In this document: piece by piece, positions 25,666 through 34,365 of the stretch
How the letters are laid out: the number at the start of each line of letters is the position of its first letter
Numbering within the stretch: position 1 is the stretch's first letter
Source of the DNA: Ideonella benzenivorans
GTDB lineage: Bacteria > Pseudomonadota > Gammaproteobacteria > Burkholderiales > Burkholderiaceae_C
Assembly: GCF_020387415.1 (NCBI RefSeq)
Contig: NZ_JAGWCB010000012.1
Location: 620,001 to 684,000, forward strand
Direction of reading: 5' to 3'
Length of the DNA: 64,000 bases
The notes under the pieces: generated by a model
What the model saw: the letters and a program-made list of their open reading frames with translations, nothing else
Databases searched by the model: none
Told to the model about the DNA's origin: nothing
Made by a program: the position numbers and the translations under genes

Positions 25666-27749
25666 GCCGTGCCTCCGATGATCGAACCGATCCGGATCGA
25701 ATGGGTCTCAGGAATCTCGCTGTGCGACAGCACCCGCAGACGGGGCGCGGCGCGCTTGAGCAGTCGGGCCAGGGGGGCGCGCAACGGGTCGGGCACCAGC
25801 AGGCAGGCCGGGTGGCCCAGCGTCTCCTGCTTGCGCGCGCTGTCGGCGGCCTGGCGGGTCAGGGTGTCGGCCACGCCGGGGTCCAGCGTCGGGCCGTGCG
25901 GCGAGGTCAGGGCCTGGCCCACCAGCCGCTCGAGATCGGGCTCCAGCGCGATCACGTCCAGTTCCTTCACCGGGCCGTAGATCTGCTGCACGATGGCCGG
26001 GGCCAGCTGCACGCGCACCCGGGCGGCCAGCTCGGCCGGATCGGTGATCTGCGCGTTCTCGGCCAAGCATTCGACGATACTGCGGAAGTCGCGGACGTGC
26101 ACGCCTTCGTCCAGCAGCAGCTGGAGCACTTTTTGCAGCGTTGCGATCCCGACCATCTTGGGCACCACGTCTTCCATCAGCTTGGGAGCCAGTTTTGTCA
26201 CATGTTCGACCAGGGCCTGGGTCTCGGTCCGACCCAGCAGCTTGGCCGCATTCATTTGCATCAAGTGTGAAAGGTGCGTGGCCACCACGGTCGAGCAATC
26301 AACGACCGTAAACCCGGCCATTTGGGCCTGCTCCTTCTGGCGCTCCTCGATCCACACCGCCGGCAGGCCGAAGGCGGGGTCGGTGGTCTGGGTGCCCGGC
26401 AGCTGCGGCACGCCGCCGCCCGGGTTGATGGCCAGGTACATGCCGGGGAAGGCCTCGCCCTCGCCGATCACGGCGCCACGCAGCAGCACCCGGTAGGCGC
26501 TGGGCTTGAGGTCCAGGTTGTCGCGGATGTGCACCGAAGGCGGCAGGAAGCCGACCTCCTGGGCGAACTTCTTGCGCACGCCCTTGATGCGGCTGAGCAG
26601 GTCGCCCTGGCGGGTCTTGTCCACCAGGGTGATCAGGCGGTAGCCCACCTCCAGACCCAGGGTGTCGACCGGCTGCAGGTCGTCCCAGCTGGCCTCGGCG
26701 TTGGCCGGCTTGGCCTCCTCCACCTTGGGCTTCTCGGGCCGGGCCGCCTCTTCCTTCTGCCGCTTGGCCAGCCACCAGGCGTAGTAGCCGATCAGGCCGG
26801 CCATCAGCAGGAAGACGATGTTGGGCATGCCCGGGATCAGGCCCAGCAGGCCGATGATGCCGGCCGTCAGGCCCAGGGCGCGCGGCGAGTTGAAGATCTG
26901 CGAACGGATCTGGGTACCGGTGTCCTGCTCGGAGCCGACGCGCGAGACCACCATCGCCGCCGCCACCGAGATCAGCAGGCCGGGGATCTGGGCCACCAGC
27001 GCATCACCGACCGCCAGCAGGATGTAGGAGCTGGCCGCATCCGAAACCGACAGGCCGTGCTGGGCCACGCCGATGATGAAGCCGCCGACGATGTTGATCA
27101 CCAGGATCAGCATGCCGGCCATCGCGTCACCACGCACGAACTTGCTGGCACCGTCCATGGAGCCGAAGAAGTCGGCTTCCTCGGCCACCTCGGCGCGGCG
27201 CTTCTTGGCCTGGTCCTCGTTGATCAGGCCGGCGTTCAGGTCGGCGTCGATGGCCATCTGCTTGCCGGGCATCGCGTCCAGGGTGAAGCGCGCGCCGACT
27301 TCGGCGATCCGCTCGGCGCCCTTGGTCACCACGACGAAGTTGATCACCACCAGGATGGCGAACACGATCAGGCCGACCGCGAAGTTGCCACCGATCAGGA
27401 AGTGGCCGAAGGCCTCGATCACCTTGCCGGCCGCGCCGGTGCCGGTGTGGCCGTTCATCAGCACCACCCGGGCCGAAGCCACGTTCAGCGACAGGCGCAG
27501 CAAGGTGGTGATCAGCAACACCGTCGGGAAGGCGCTGAAGTCCAGCGGCTTGACCATGTTGGCAGCCACCAGCATCACCATCAGCGACATCGCGATGTTG
27601 AAGGTGAAGAACAGGTCCAGCGCGAAGGGCGGCAGCGGCAGCACCATCATGGCCAGCACCATGATGATGAAGATCGGCGCCATCAGCGCCTTGATCATCG
27701 CGGCGTTCTCGCCGAACAGGGTCTTCAACTGGATCTGCAGCGCGTTCAT
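25662..27749 (-). CDS. flhA: Flagellar export gate protein FlhA
   Basis: This 695-residue inner-membrane protein is the main gate of the flagellar type III secretion system. The N-terminal half has about eight membrane segments and family motifs (PLPPFALDLFFTFNIAMSLM, FPTVLLITTLLRLSLNVAS, VITKGAERIAEV as VVTKGAERIAEVGARF, and DAMPGKQMAIDADLN). The cytoplasmic C-terminal part includes LGRTETQALVEHV and FRSIVECLAENAQ. It overlaps flhB by 4 nt at its start and flhF by 4 nt at its end, so the three are translationally coupled. Confidence 0.98.
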   Translation of the reverse strand: MNALQIQLKTLFGENAAMIKALMAPIFIIMVLAMMVLPLPPFALDLFFTFNIAMSLMVMLVAANMVKPLDFSAFPTVLLITTLLRLSLNVASARVVLMNGHTGTGAAGKVIEAFGHFLIGGNFAVGLIVFAILVVINFVVVTKGAERIAEVGARFTLDAMPGKQMAIDADLNAGLINEDQAKKRRAEVAEEADFFGSMDGASKFVRGDAMAGMLILVINIVGGFIIGVAQHGLSVSDAASSYILLAVGDALVAQIPGLLISVAAAMVVSRVGSEQDTGTQIRSQIFNSPRALGLTAGIIGLLGLIPGMPNIVFLLMAGLIGYYAWWLAKRQKEEAARPEKPKVEEAKPANAEASWDDLQPVDTLGLEVGYRLITLVDKTRQGDLLSRIKGVRKKFAQEVGFLPPSVHIRDNLDLKPSAYRVLLRGAVIGEGEAFPGMYLAINPGGGVPQLPGTQTTDPAFGLPAVWIEERQKEQAQMAGFTVVDCSTVVATHLSHLMQMNAAKLLGRTETQALVEHVTKLAPKLMEDVVPKMVGIATLQKVLQLLLDEGVHVRDFRSIVECLAENAQITDPAELAARVRVQLAPAIVQQIYGPVKELDVIALEPDLERLVGQALTSPHGPTLDPGVADTLTRQAADSARKQETLGHPACLLVPDPLRAPLARLLKRAAPRLRVLSHSEIPETHSIRIGSIIGGTA

Positions 27750-28885
27750 TCCTCAGCTCCGCGGGCAGGGGGTTGGTGATGGGGGTCGAGCTCGGGCGGC
27801 ACGTCCACCGTGGGCGGCGCCACATCGGCCCGCACACGCAGCTGGTAGACCCAGGCCAACACCTGGGCGACGGCGGCGAACAGCGTGGCCGGCACCTCTT
27901 GATCGATCTCGACGTGGGCGTAGAGGGCCCGAGCCAGCGGCGGGGCCTGCAGCACCGGCACCTTGGCATCGCGGGCGATGTCGCGGATCTTCAGCGCCAG
28001 CAGGTCGGCCCCCTTGGCGATCACCCGCGGCGCCCCCATCGAGGCCTCGTCGTAGCGCAGCGCCACCGCGTAGTGGGTCGGGTTCATCACCACCAGGTCG
28101 GCCTGGGGCACGGCGGCCAGCATGCGCTTGCGGGCCATCTCGCGCATCTTCTGCTTGATCTTGCCCTTGACCTCCATGTTGCCTTCGGCGTCCTTGGCTT
28201 CCTGCTTGGCTTCCTCGCGGGTCATCTTCAGGCGTTGCAGCCAGAGGAAGCGCTGCAGCGGCACGTCGATCAGGGCCCAGCCGCCCACCACCAGCATCAC
28301 CAGGCCGAACCCGGTGGCGATGGTGCGGCCCATCTGGGCGATCGCGCTGGGCAGCGGCACGGCCATCAGTGACACCATGCCCATGAACTGCGCGCTCAGG
28401 TACTGGTAGCCCACGGTGCCGATGGCGGCGGCCAGCGCGCTCATCTTCAGCACGTCGACCACGTGCTGCTTGTCGAACAGGCGCCCGAGCCCGGCGATCG
28501 GGTTGAAGCGGCCGAAATTGGGCTGCAGGATCTTGAAGCTGAGGTTCCAGCCGCCAGAGAGCAACGCCGTCAGGACGCCGACGCCGATCATCACCAGGCC
28601 CAGCGGCACCACCAGCAGCAGCGCCCGCGTGGCCAGCAGCCAGAACAGCTCGCCCATGGCCTGCGGGTTGACCGCCTGCTCGTGGCCGAAGCGCAGGCCG
28701 CTGCTCAAGACATCCTGCAGCCAGCCGGCCAGCGGGTGCGACAAGCCGATCAGCAGCGCGCCGCCGGCCGCCAGGGCCGTGAAATGGCCCAGGTCCTTCG
28801 AACGAGGAACCTGTCCATCCTCCCGCGCACGGGCCTGCTTCTTGGCACTGGCGGGTAAGTTGCGGTCTTGGGCGGAGTCGGCCAT
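27746..28885 (-). CDS. flhB: Flagellar export switch protein FlhB
   Basis: This 379-residue inner-membrane protein switches export specificity from hook to filament substrates. Four membrane segments lie within residues 35-215. The autocleavage motif NPTH is at 268-271 (MNPTHYAVALRYD), and the cytoplasmic domain ends in a Pro-rich tail. The N-terminus has ERTEKPT replaced by DRNLPASAKKQARAREDGQV, still keeping ARxxGQVPRSK. There is no evident Shine-Dalgarno sequence; a 25-nt inverted repeat lies directly against the ATG on the upstream side (28886-28910). Confidence 0.97.
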   Translation of the reverse strand: MADSAQDRNLPASAKKQARAREDGQVPRSKDLGHFTALAAGGALLIGLSHPLAGWLQDVLSSGLRFGHEQAVNPQAMGELFWLLATRALLLVVPLGLVMIGVGVLTALLSGGWNLSFKILQPNFGRFNPIAGLGRLFDKQHVVDVLKMSALAAAIGTVGYQYLSAQFMGMVSLMAVPLPSAIAQMGRTIATGFGLVMLVVGGWALIDVPLQRFLWLQRLKMTREEAKQEAKDAEGNMEVKGKIKQKMREMARKRMLAAVPQADLVVMNPTHYAVALRYDEASMGAPRVIAKGADLLALKIRDIARDAKVPVLQAPPLARALYAHVEIDQEVPATLFAAVAQVLAWVYQLRVRADVAPPTVDVPPELDPHHQPPARGAEE

Positions 28886-28910
28886 GGTCGGGACCTATGG
28901 TGCCCCGACC
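28886..28910 (-). promoter_or_regulatory. Inverted repeat abutting the flhB start codon
   Basis: GGTCGGG and CCCGACC, separated by 11 nt, form a 7-bp stem whose last base touches the flhB ATG. In mRNA it would occupy the ribosome landing zone, and no separate Shine-Dalgarno sequence is visible. It could restrain flhB translation, or it could be coincidental in GC-rich DNA. Confidence 0.4.
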
Positions 28911-28989
28911 GCCCCCGGCACTTGAGCCGGATAAGAGGGGAGAAAGCCCGGGTGATCGGACCTAGCCGCCGTGCCTGCCTGGAAGCGCC

Positions 28990-30624
28990 TCAGCCGGTGG
29001 CCGCATCGGTCCGCAGGCGGATGCCCTGGCGGCTCTGCTCGCCCAGGCCGGGCGGCAGGGCCGAGGCCTGCAGCCCGACCCGGCGCGCCACGGTGGCCAG
29101 CCGGGCCTGCACCGCCGGCGCGTCGGCCAGCTGTGCGGCGTCACGCGCCACCACCCCACGGGCGGTGTCCAACAGACGGGGGCTCAGGGTGCGCTCGGCC
29201 TGGTCCAGCAGGGTCTCGACGGCGGTCTGCGGGTCGCCCGCGGCGCTGTGGCGCAGGGCCTGTTCGGTGATGGCCCCCAGTTCCTGCTGGGCCGCCTGCA
29301 GCAGCTCACCCCAGGCCGGCACGGCGGCGACGGTGGGGCTCAGCAGCTCGGCGGCGGTGCGTGAGCCCATGAAGCGCCGCCCCACTGCCCGGATCCAGTC
29401 TTCGGCCAAGGGCAGCGCGATGCCTTCGTGGGCGGCGGCGGCCAGCCCGGTGAGCAAGTTCCAGCCCCCTTCCAGGTCGAAGTCGGGGGCTTGGCGGGCC
29501 TCGGCCAGCGCGGTCAGCGCGGCCACCGCCTCCTCGGGCTGACGCTGCAGCAGGCGGTCCAGCGCCCGCGCCAGCAGCAGCTGACGGCGGCTGCGCTCGC
29601 TGTCGCCGCTCTCCGCGGCCTGCTGCAGGGCGGCCGCGCAGCGGGCCAGGGCCTTGCTGTCACGCTGGCGAAAGCGGGCCACGGCCAGCAGCACCAGGCT
29701 CTGGTCGTCAAAGGACTTGGAATTGGCGCCTTGGGCGCGCACATGCTCCAGCGCCCGCGCACCGGCCGCCCAGTCGCCCAGGTAGCAGGACAGCATGCCC
29801 AGGCGCTGCTGGCGGCGCAGGTCGCCCGGCGTCAGCTCGACGGCCCGGGCGAAGGCCGCCAGCGCCTCGGCCAACCGGCCCTGACCCAGGTGGGTGCGGC
29901 CCAGCAGGTCCTGGGCCTCGACGCAGCCAGGCTCACTGGCGATCAGTGCCTGCAGCTGCTGCATCGCCCCGCCGGCCTGATGGCGGGCCTGCAGGCAGCG
30001 CACCTTGTCCAGCCGGGCCCAGGCCGAGGGTTGCAGCGCCAGCACCTCGTCCAGCCAGGGCAAGGCGGCCTCGGCCCGGCCCTGGCGGATCAGCAGTTCG
30101 ATGCCGACCCGGGTGGCGTAGCGCCAGAACAGCCCGCGCGCCTCGAACCGCTGCCGGCACAGCCCCACGGCCTCGTCGAGACGGCCCGCCTCGATCGCCA
30201 GGTAGACCTGCTCGAGCTCGACGCGGCGCTTGTGGGCCTGCATCACCCGCTCGCGCAGCACCTGGGTGGCAATCGGCTTGAGCAGGTAGGCGTCCAGCGC
30301 GGATTCCGCCGCCTCCACCACCTTGGCATACGAGCGCTCGTCGGTGACCATGATGAACAGCGTGGACCAGGGCAGGTGCCCGCCGCGCTGCAGTTCGTCG
30401 AGCAGGTCCTGCCCGCCATGGCGTCCGCCGGACTCCGGGAAGTCCATCTCGCACAGCACCAGGTCGTAGCAGCCCGTCTCCAGCCGGCGCCGGGCGTCGG
30501 CCAGCCGGGCGCACTGCACGACATTGGGCACGCCCAGGTCGCGCAGCTGGGCGGACAGCACGCTGCGGGAACTGGCGCCGGGATCGATGACCAGCGCGGT
30601 ACAGCCACTCAGGGTCCAGACCAT
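28990..30624 (-). CDS. Pseudo-receiver protein with TPR repeats in the flagellar export operon
   Basis: This 544-residue cytoplasmic protein starts at ATG 30622-30624 (an upstream TTG is less likely). The N-terminal 125 residues follow the CheY fold (ALVIDPGASSR, LFIMVTDE, YLLKPI), but the aligned phosphoacceptor is glutamate E59 (VLCEMDFPE) and the acidic pocket has only D14. The remaining 400 residues are TPR-like helical repeats (VYLAIEAGRLDEAVGLCRQR, AALPWLDEVLALQPSAW, GRTHLGQGRLAEALAAF). Function is unknown. It lies 32 nt after fliR and 104 nt before flhB, inside the export-gate gene run, which suggests a role in flagellar assembly or in linking it to signalling. Confidence 0.8.
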   Translation of the reverse strand: MVWTLSGCTALVIDPGASSRSVLSAQLRDLGVPNVVQCARLADARRRLETGCYDLVLCEMDFPESGGRHGGQDLLDELQRGGHLPWSTLFIMVTDERSYAKVVEAAESALDAYLLKPIATQVLRERVMQAHKRRVELEQVYLAIEAGRLDEAVGLCRQRFEARGLFWRYATRVGIELLIRQGRAEAALPWLDEVLALQPSAWARLDKVRCLQARHQAGGAMQQLQALIASEPGCVEAQDLLGRTHLGQGRLAEALAAFARAVELTPGDLRRQQRLGMLSCYLGDWAAGARALEHVRAQGANSKSFDDQSLVLLAVARFRQRDSKALARCAAALQQAAESGDSERSRRQLLLARALDRLLQRQPEEAVAALTALAEARQAPDFDLEGGWNLLTGLAAAAHEGIALPLAEDWIRAVGRRFMGSRTAAELLSPTVAAVPAWGELLQAAQQELGAITEQALRHSAAGDPQTAVETLLDQAERTLSPRLLDTARGVVARDAAQLADAPAVQARLATVARRVGLQASALPPGLGEQSRQGIRLRTDAATG

Positions 30625-30655
30625 GGGACGGGCTTTCGGGCGGTTGCGGGGTGCC

Positions 30656-31420
30656 TCAGCCACCAAAGGCCGAGAGCATCTTCTCCAGGGTCGAGAGGAA
30701 GGGGGTTTCGAGCATCGGCAGCATGGCCATCATGCCCACCAGGCCCACGCCGATCGTGATCGGAAACCCCAGCGCGAAGATGTTGGATTGCGGCGCCACC
30801 CGGGCGATCACCCCCAGCACCAGGTTGACGAACAGCATCACCGCCATCATCGGCAGCGCGATCCACAGCCCCAGGCTGAAGATCTGCGCCCCCCAGGTGG
30901 CCGGCTGCACCGCGCGCAGAAAGGCGAAGGGCTCGGGCCCGACCGGGAAGGCCTGCAGGCTGGCCACCACCGCCTCGATGACGCGCAGGTGGCCGTTGGT
31001 GACGATGAACAGAAAGCCCACCAGCGTGGCGAAGAAGCGGCTGGCCGCGGTGGACTGGCTGGCCAGCACCGGGTCGAAGAAGCCTGCGAAGTTCATGCCC
31101 ATCTGCAGGCCGATCAGTTCCCCGGCCAGTTCGACCGCGGCAAACACCAGCCGCACGGCAAAGCCCAGTGTGAGGCCGATCAGCAGTTGCTGGAGCACCA
31201 GCACGAAGGCCAGCGGCGAATCCAGCGGCACCGGAGCCACCGGCGGCGCCACGCCGGAGGCGCAGGCCGCGATCAGGAAGGACAGGCCGATGCGCACCCG
31301 CATGGGCACGCTGCGCTGGCCCAGCACCGGCAGGATCTGGAACAGCGCCAGCACCCGCAGGAAGGGCCACAGCACCGGCGTGACCCACGCCAGGATCTGG
31401 GCCTCGGAGAACGAGATCAT
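30656..31420 (-). CDS. fliR: Flagellar export protein FliR
   Basis: This 254-residue inner-membrane protein forms the export gate core with FliP and FliQ. It has about six hydrophobic segments and typical FliR stretches (PFLRVLALFQILPVLGQRSV, GELIGLQMGMNFAGFFDP, FALGFPITIGVGLVGMM). Its ATG overlaps the fliQ stop by 4 nt. It ends 32 nt before the pseudo-receiver/TPR gene. Confidence 0.97.
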   Translation of the reverse strand: MISFSEAQILAWVTPVLWPFLRVLALFQILPVLGQRSVPMRVRIGLSFLIAACASGVAPPVAPVPLDSPLAFVLVLQQLLIGLTLGFAVRLVFAAVELAGELIGLQMGMNFAGFFDPVLASQSTAASRFFATLVGFLFIVTNGHLRVIEAVVASLQAFPVGPEPFAFLRAVQPATWGAQIFSLGLWIALPMMAVMLFVNLVLGVIARVAPQSNIFALGFPITIGVGLVGMMAMLPMLETPFLSTLEKMLSAFGG

Positions 31421-31689
31421 CCGCCCGCGGCCATCGGAATGGACAGCAGCATGCTGCGCAGGTAGTCGACCAGCTGGCTGAGCATCCAGGGGCCGGCAAT
31501 CGCCATCACGGCGACGGCGGCGAGCAGCTTGGGCACGAAGGTCAGCGTGGCCTCGTTGATTGAGGTCGCGGCCTGGAACACGCTGACCAGCACGCCGACG
31601 ATCAGCACCACGATGAGCATCGGCGCGGAGACCTGCAGCAGCATCAAGAGGCCGCGCTGGCCGATGGTGAAGACCTGGGTCGCATCCAT
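31417..31689 (-). CDS. fliQ: Flagellar export protein FliQ
   Basis: This 90-residue inner-membrane protein has two hydrophobic segments and the family pattern VFTIGQRGLLMLLQVSAPML, GVLVSVFQAATSINEATLTFVPK (in parts) and AIAGPWMLSQLVDYLR. It is 17 nt downstream of fliP and overlaps fliR by 4 nt. Length is exactly that of the family (about 89). Confidence 0.97.
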   Translation of the reverse strand: MDATQVFTIGQRGLLMLLQVSAPMLIVVLIVGVLVSVFQAATSINEATLTFVPKLLAAVAVMAIAGPWMLSQLVDYLRSMLLSIPMAAGG

Positions 31690-31706
31690 GGAGCAGTCCT
31701 TTCAGT

Positions 31707-32498
31707 TCACTGCGCGAAGCTGGCCGCCAGCGAGCCCAGCAGCAGGTTCCAGCCGTCGGCCAGCACGAACAGCATCAGCTTGAACGGCAGGGCCACCAGC
31801 ACCGGCGAGAGCATCATCATCCCCAGGCTCATCAGCACGCTGGCGACGATCATGTCGATGACCAGGAAGGGGATGAAGATCAGGAAGCCGATCTGGAAGG
31901 CGGTCTTGAGCTCGCTGGTGACGAAGGCCGGCACGATGACCTTGAAGGGCATGTCCTCGCCCTTGACCTTGGGGTCCACCTTGGCCAGCTTGGCGAACAG
32001 TTCCATGTCGGACTGGCGGGTCTGCTTGAGCATGAAGGCGCGCATCGGCGCCTGGCCGCGCTGCAGCGCCTCGGTGAAGTCGATCTGGTTGGCCGAGTAC
32101 GGCGCCCAGGCCTGCTCGTAGACCTTGTCCAGCGTCGGCGACATCACGAAGAAGGTCAGGAACAGCGACAGGCCGATCACCACCTGGTTGGGCGGCGCCG
32201 CCTGGGTGCCCATCGCCTGGCGCAGCAGCGACAGCACGATGACGATGCGGGTGAAGCCGGTCATCAGCAGCAGCACCGCCGGCAGGAAGGACAGCGCGGT
32301 GAAGAACAGCAGGGTCTGGATCGGCACCGAGTAGCTGGTGCCACCGCCGCCCTGCCCCACCATCAGCGGCAAGGTCGGGCCACTGGGGGCGGCCACCTGG
32401 GCCGCCGCCGGCAGGCTGAGCGCCAGCAGACCCAGGGCCGCCAGGCCCAGGCGCACGGCCCGGTGCGGCCGCACGGCACGCGGCTCAGTGCTGGCCAT
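31707..32498 (-). CDS. fliP: Flagellar export protein FliP
   Basis: This 263-residue inner-membrane protein begins with a cleavable signal peptide (cleavage near residue 33), as FliP does. Characteristic motifs are TALSFLPAVLLLMTGFTRIV, SLLRQAMGTQAAPPNQVVIG, FLTFFVMSP, PAFVTSELKTAFQIGFLI, PFLVIDMIVASVLMSLGM and SPVLVALPFKLMLFVLADGW. Its start lies within the last 14 nt of fliO. With FliQ and FliR it forms the export channel. Confidence 0.98.
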   Translation of the reverse strand: MASTEPRAVRPHRAVRLGLAALGLLALSLPAAAQVAAPSGPTLPLMVGQGGGGTSYSVPIQTLLFFTALSFLPAVLLLMTGFTRIVIVLSLLRQAMGTQAAPPNQVVIGLSLFLTFFVMSPTLDKVYEQAWAPYSANQIDFTEALQRGQAPMRAFMLKQTRQSDMELFAKLAKVDPKVKGEDMPFKVIVPAFVTSELKTAFQIGFLIFIPFLVIDMIVASVLMSLGMMMLSPVLVALPFKLMLFVLADGWNLLLGSLAASFAQ

Positions 32499-32865
32499 CC
32501 TGGCCTCCCTGCCCGCCCTCGCGCGGCTGGCGCCAGCGCTGGATCAGCTGCTGCACCGTCACCGCCTGCGGCTGGGCCAGCTCGCCGGTGGGCAGGCTCA
32601 GCGGGGTGTCCAGCGTGTGCAGCGGGGTGATGCGCTCACCGCTGACGCCCAGCACCAGCCACTTGGCGCCCGCGCCCTGGCCCAGTTCCACCACCACCAC
32701 CTTCTGCGAGGGCGACAGCGACAGGCTGGAGACGGTGCGCATCAGGCCGGGTTGGCCGGTGCCGGCCAGGCCGCTGCGGCGCAGCAGCCACAGGGCCAGC
32801 GGGATCAGCGCCACCACCAGCAGGAAGGCCAGCAGCGGCAGCAGAGACGAGGTGATCGAAGTCAT
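32485..32865 (-). CDS. fliO: Flagellar export protein FliO
   Basis: This 126-residue protein has one membrane helix near the N-terminus (LLPLLAFLLVVALIPLALWLL in part, residues 8-28). A cytoplasmic domain with SLSPSQKVVVVELGQGAKWL-like pattern (SLSPSQKVVVVELGQ, KWLVLGVSGERITPLHTL) follows, as in FliO. FliO stabilises FliP assembly. It is 25 nt after fliN and overlaps fliP by 14 nt. Confidence 0.93.
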   Translation of the reverse strand: MTSITSSLLPLLAFLLVVALIPLALWLLRRSGLAGTGQPGLMRTVSSLSLSPSQKVVVVELGQGAGAKWLVLGVSGERITPLHTLDTPLSLPTGELAQPQAVTVQQLIQRWRQPREGGQGGQDGQH

Positions 32866-32890
32866 GGTGAAACCCGGTGGTGCGGCCCGC

Positions 32891-33343
32891 TCACAGACGG
32901 CTCAGGCGGCGCATGCGCTCGCTGGGGGTGACGATGTCGGTCAGGCGGATACCGAACTTGTCGTTCACCACCACCACCTCGCCCTGGGCGATCAGGAAGC
33001 CGTTGACCAGCACGTCCATCGGCTCGCCAGCCAGCGCGTCCAGCTCGACCACCGAGCCCTGGGCCAGCTGCAGGATGTTCTTGATCGGGATGCGGGTGCG
33101 GCCCAGCTCCACGGTCAGCTGGACGGGGATGTCCAGGATCATGTTGATGTCGTTGCCGGCCCCCGCCCCGCCCGTGGTGGGCGCGAAGTTGGTGAAGGCG
33201 GCCGGCGACACCTGCTCGGGCGCGGGGCTGACCTCGCTGGCCACCGGGCTGGCGGCCTTGGACTCGGCCAGGGCCGCCGCCCAGGCGTCGGCCATGTCGT
33301 CCTGGTCGCCGTCCTGCGGGGTGTTCGCTTCTTCAGCTGACAT
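32891..33343 (-). CDS. fliN: Flagellar motor switch protein FliN
   Basis: This 150-residue C-ring protein has a variable acidic N-terminus (with QDDMADAWAAALAE, the conserved FliN box) and a C-terminal SpoA domain: NMILDIPVQLTVELGRTRI, ILQLAQGSVVELDALAGEP, VLVNGFLIAQGEVVVVNDK and GIRLTDIVTPSERMRRL. It overlaps the end of fliM by 11 nt. It interacts with FliM, CheY and FliH. Confidence 0.98.
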   Translation of the reverse strand: MSAEEANTPQDGDQDDMADAWAAALAESKAASPVASEVSPAPEQVSPAAFTNFAPTTGGAGAGNDINMILDIPVQLTVELGRTRIPIKNILQLAQGSVVELDALAGEPMDVLVNGFLIAQGEVVVVNDKFGIRLTDIVTPSERMRRLSRL

Positions 33344-34337
33344 TGTGATCTCCCAGCCAGCCCAGGTTGGAGCCGGTCAGCAAACGTTCGATCTTGATGG
33401 CGTAATGCCCGTTGGAGGTGCCGTAGTGGCAGTCGAAGACGGGCACGCCGTCCACCTTGGCCTGGATCTGCGGCTCCAGGTCCAGCTCGATGAAGTCGCC
33501 CGGCTTGAGGGCCAGCAGCTGCTCCACCGTGGCCGGGGCCGTGCCCAGCTCGGCCACCAGGTCCACCTCGGCCGCCTGGATCTGCTGCTTGAGCAGCTTG
33601 ACCCAGCGGTGGTCCACCTCGACGGAATCGCCCTGCATCGACGAATACAACACGTCGCGGATGGGCTCCAGCGTCGAGTAGGGAATGCAGAAGTGCACCG
33701 AGCCCGAGGTCTCGCCGATCTCCAGCGTGAAGCTGGTGGCCACGATGATCTCGCTGGGGGTGGCGATGTTGGCGAACTGGGGTTGCATCTCCGAGCGCTG
33801 GTAGTCCAGCTCCAGCGGGTAGATGCCGCGCCAGGCGCGCTTGTATTCCTCGGCGATGCAGGCCACCAGGCGTTCGATCACCCGCTGCTCGGTGGCCGAG
33901 AAGTCGCGGCCCTCGATGCGGGTGTGGAACTTGCCGGAGCCACCGAACAGCGCGTCGATCACGGCGAACACGATGCTCGGGTCGCAGACGATCAGGCCCG
34001 AGCCGCGCAGCGGCCGCACCTGCATCAGGTTGAAGTTGGTGGGCACCACGATCTCGCGCAGGAAGGCGCTGTACTTCTGCACCTTGATGCCGCCGATCGA
34101 GACCTCGGGGCTCTTGCGGATCATGTTGAACAGCCCGACGCGGATGTTGCGCGCGAAGCGTTCGTTGATGATCTCCATGGTCGGCATGCGACCACGGACG
34201 ATGCGCTCCTGGCTCGCCAGGTCGTAGGGGCGCACGCCATCGACGGGCGCCTCCTCCTGCTCGAGCTTCTGGCTTTCGCCGGTGATGCCCTGCAGCAGCG
34301 CGTCGACTTCGTCTTGCGAAAGAATCTGCTGGTTCAC
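33333..34337 (-). CDS. fliM: Flagellar motor switch protein FliM
   Basis: This 334-residue C-ring protein starts at GTG 34335-34337, because the conserved CheY-binding N-terminus (NQQILSQDEVDALLQGITGE) begins right there. Other motifs are DLASQERIVRGRMPTMEIIN, RPLRGSGLIVCDPSIVFAVI, GGSGKFHTRIEGRDFSATEQ and the SpoA domain GDFIELDLEPQIQAKVDG. Length equals that of E. coli FliM. It lies 28 nt after fliL. Confidence 0.97.
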   Translation of the reverse strand: MNQQILSQDEVDALLQGITGESQKLEQEEAPVDGVRPYDLASQERIVRGRMPTMEIINERFARNIRVGLFNMIRKSPEVSIGGIKVQKYSAFLREIVVPTNFNLMQVRPLRGSGLIVCDPSIVFAVIDALFGGSGKFHTRIEGRDFSATEQRVIERLVACIAEEYKRAWRGIYPLELDYQRSEMQPQFANIATPSEIIVATSFTLEIGETSGSVHFCIPYSTLEPIRDVLYSSMQGDSVEVDHRWVKLLKQQIQAAEVDLVAELGTAPATVEQLLALKPGDFIELDLEPQIQAKVDGVPVFDCHYGTSNGHYAIKIERLLTGSNLGWLGDHNVS

Positions 34338-34365
34338 GGGACGGACCTCGGTAATCCGGTGCGGG

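Noticed and set aside
23026-25980. 984-codon plus-strand reading frame opposite fliA, flhG-like and flhF
   Set aside because: The same artefact; all three opposite genes have clear family motifs.
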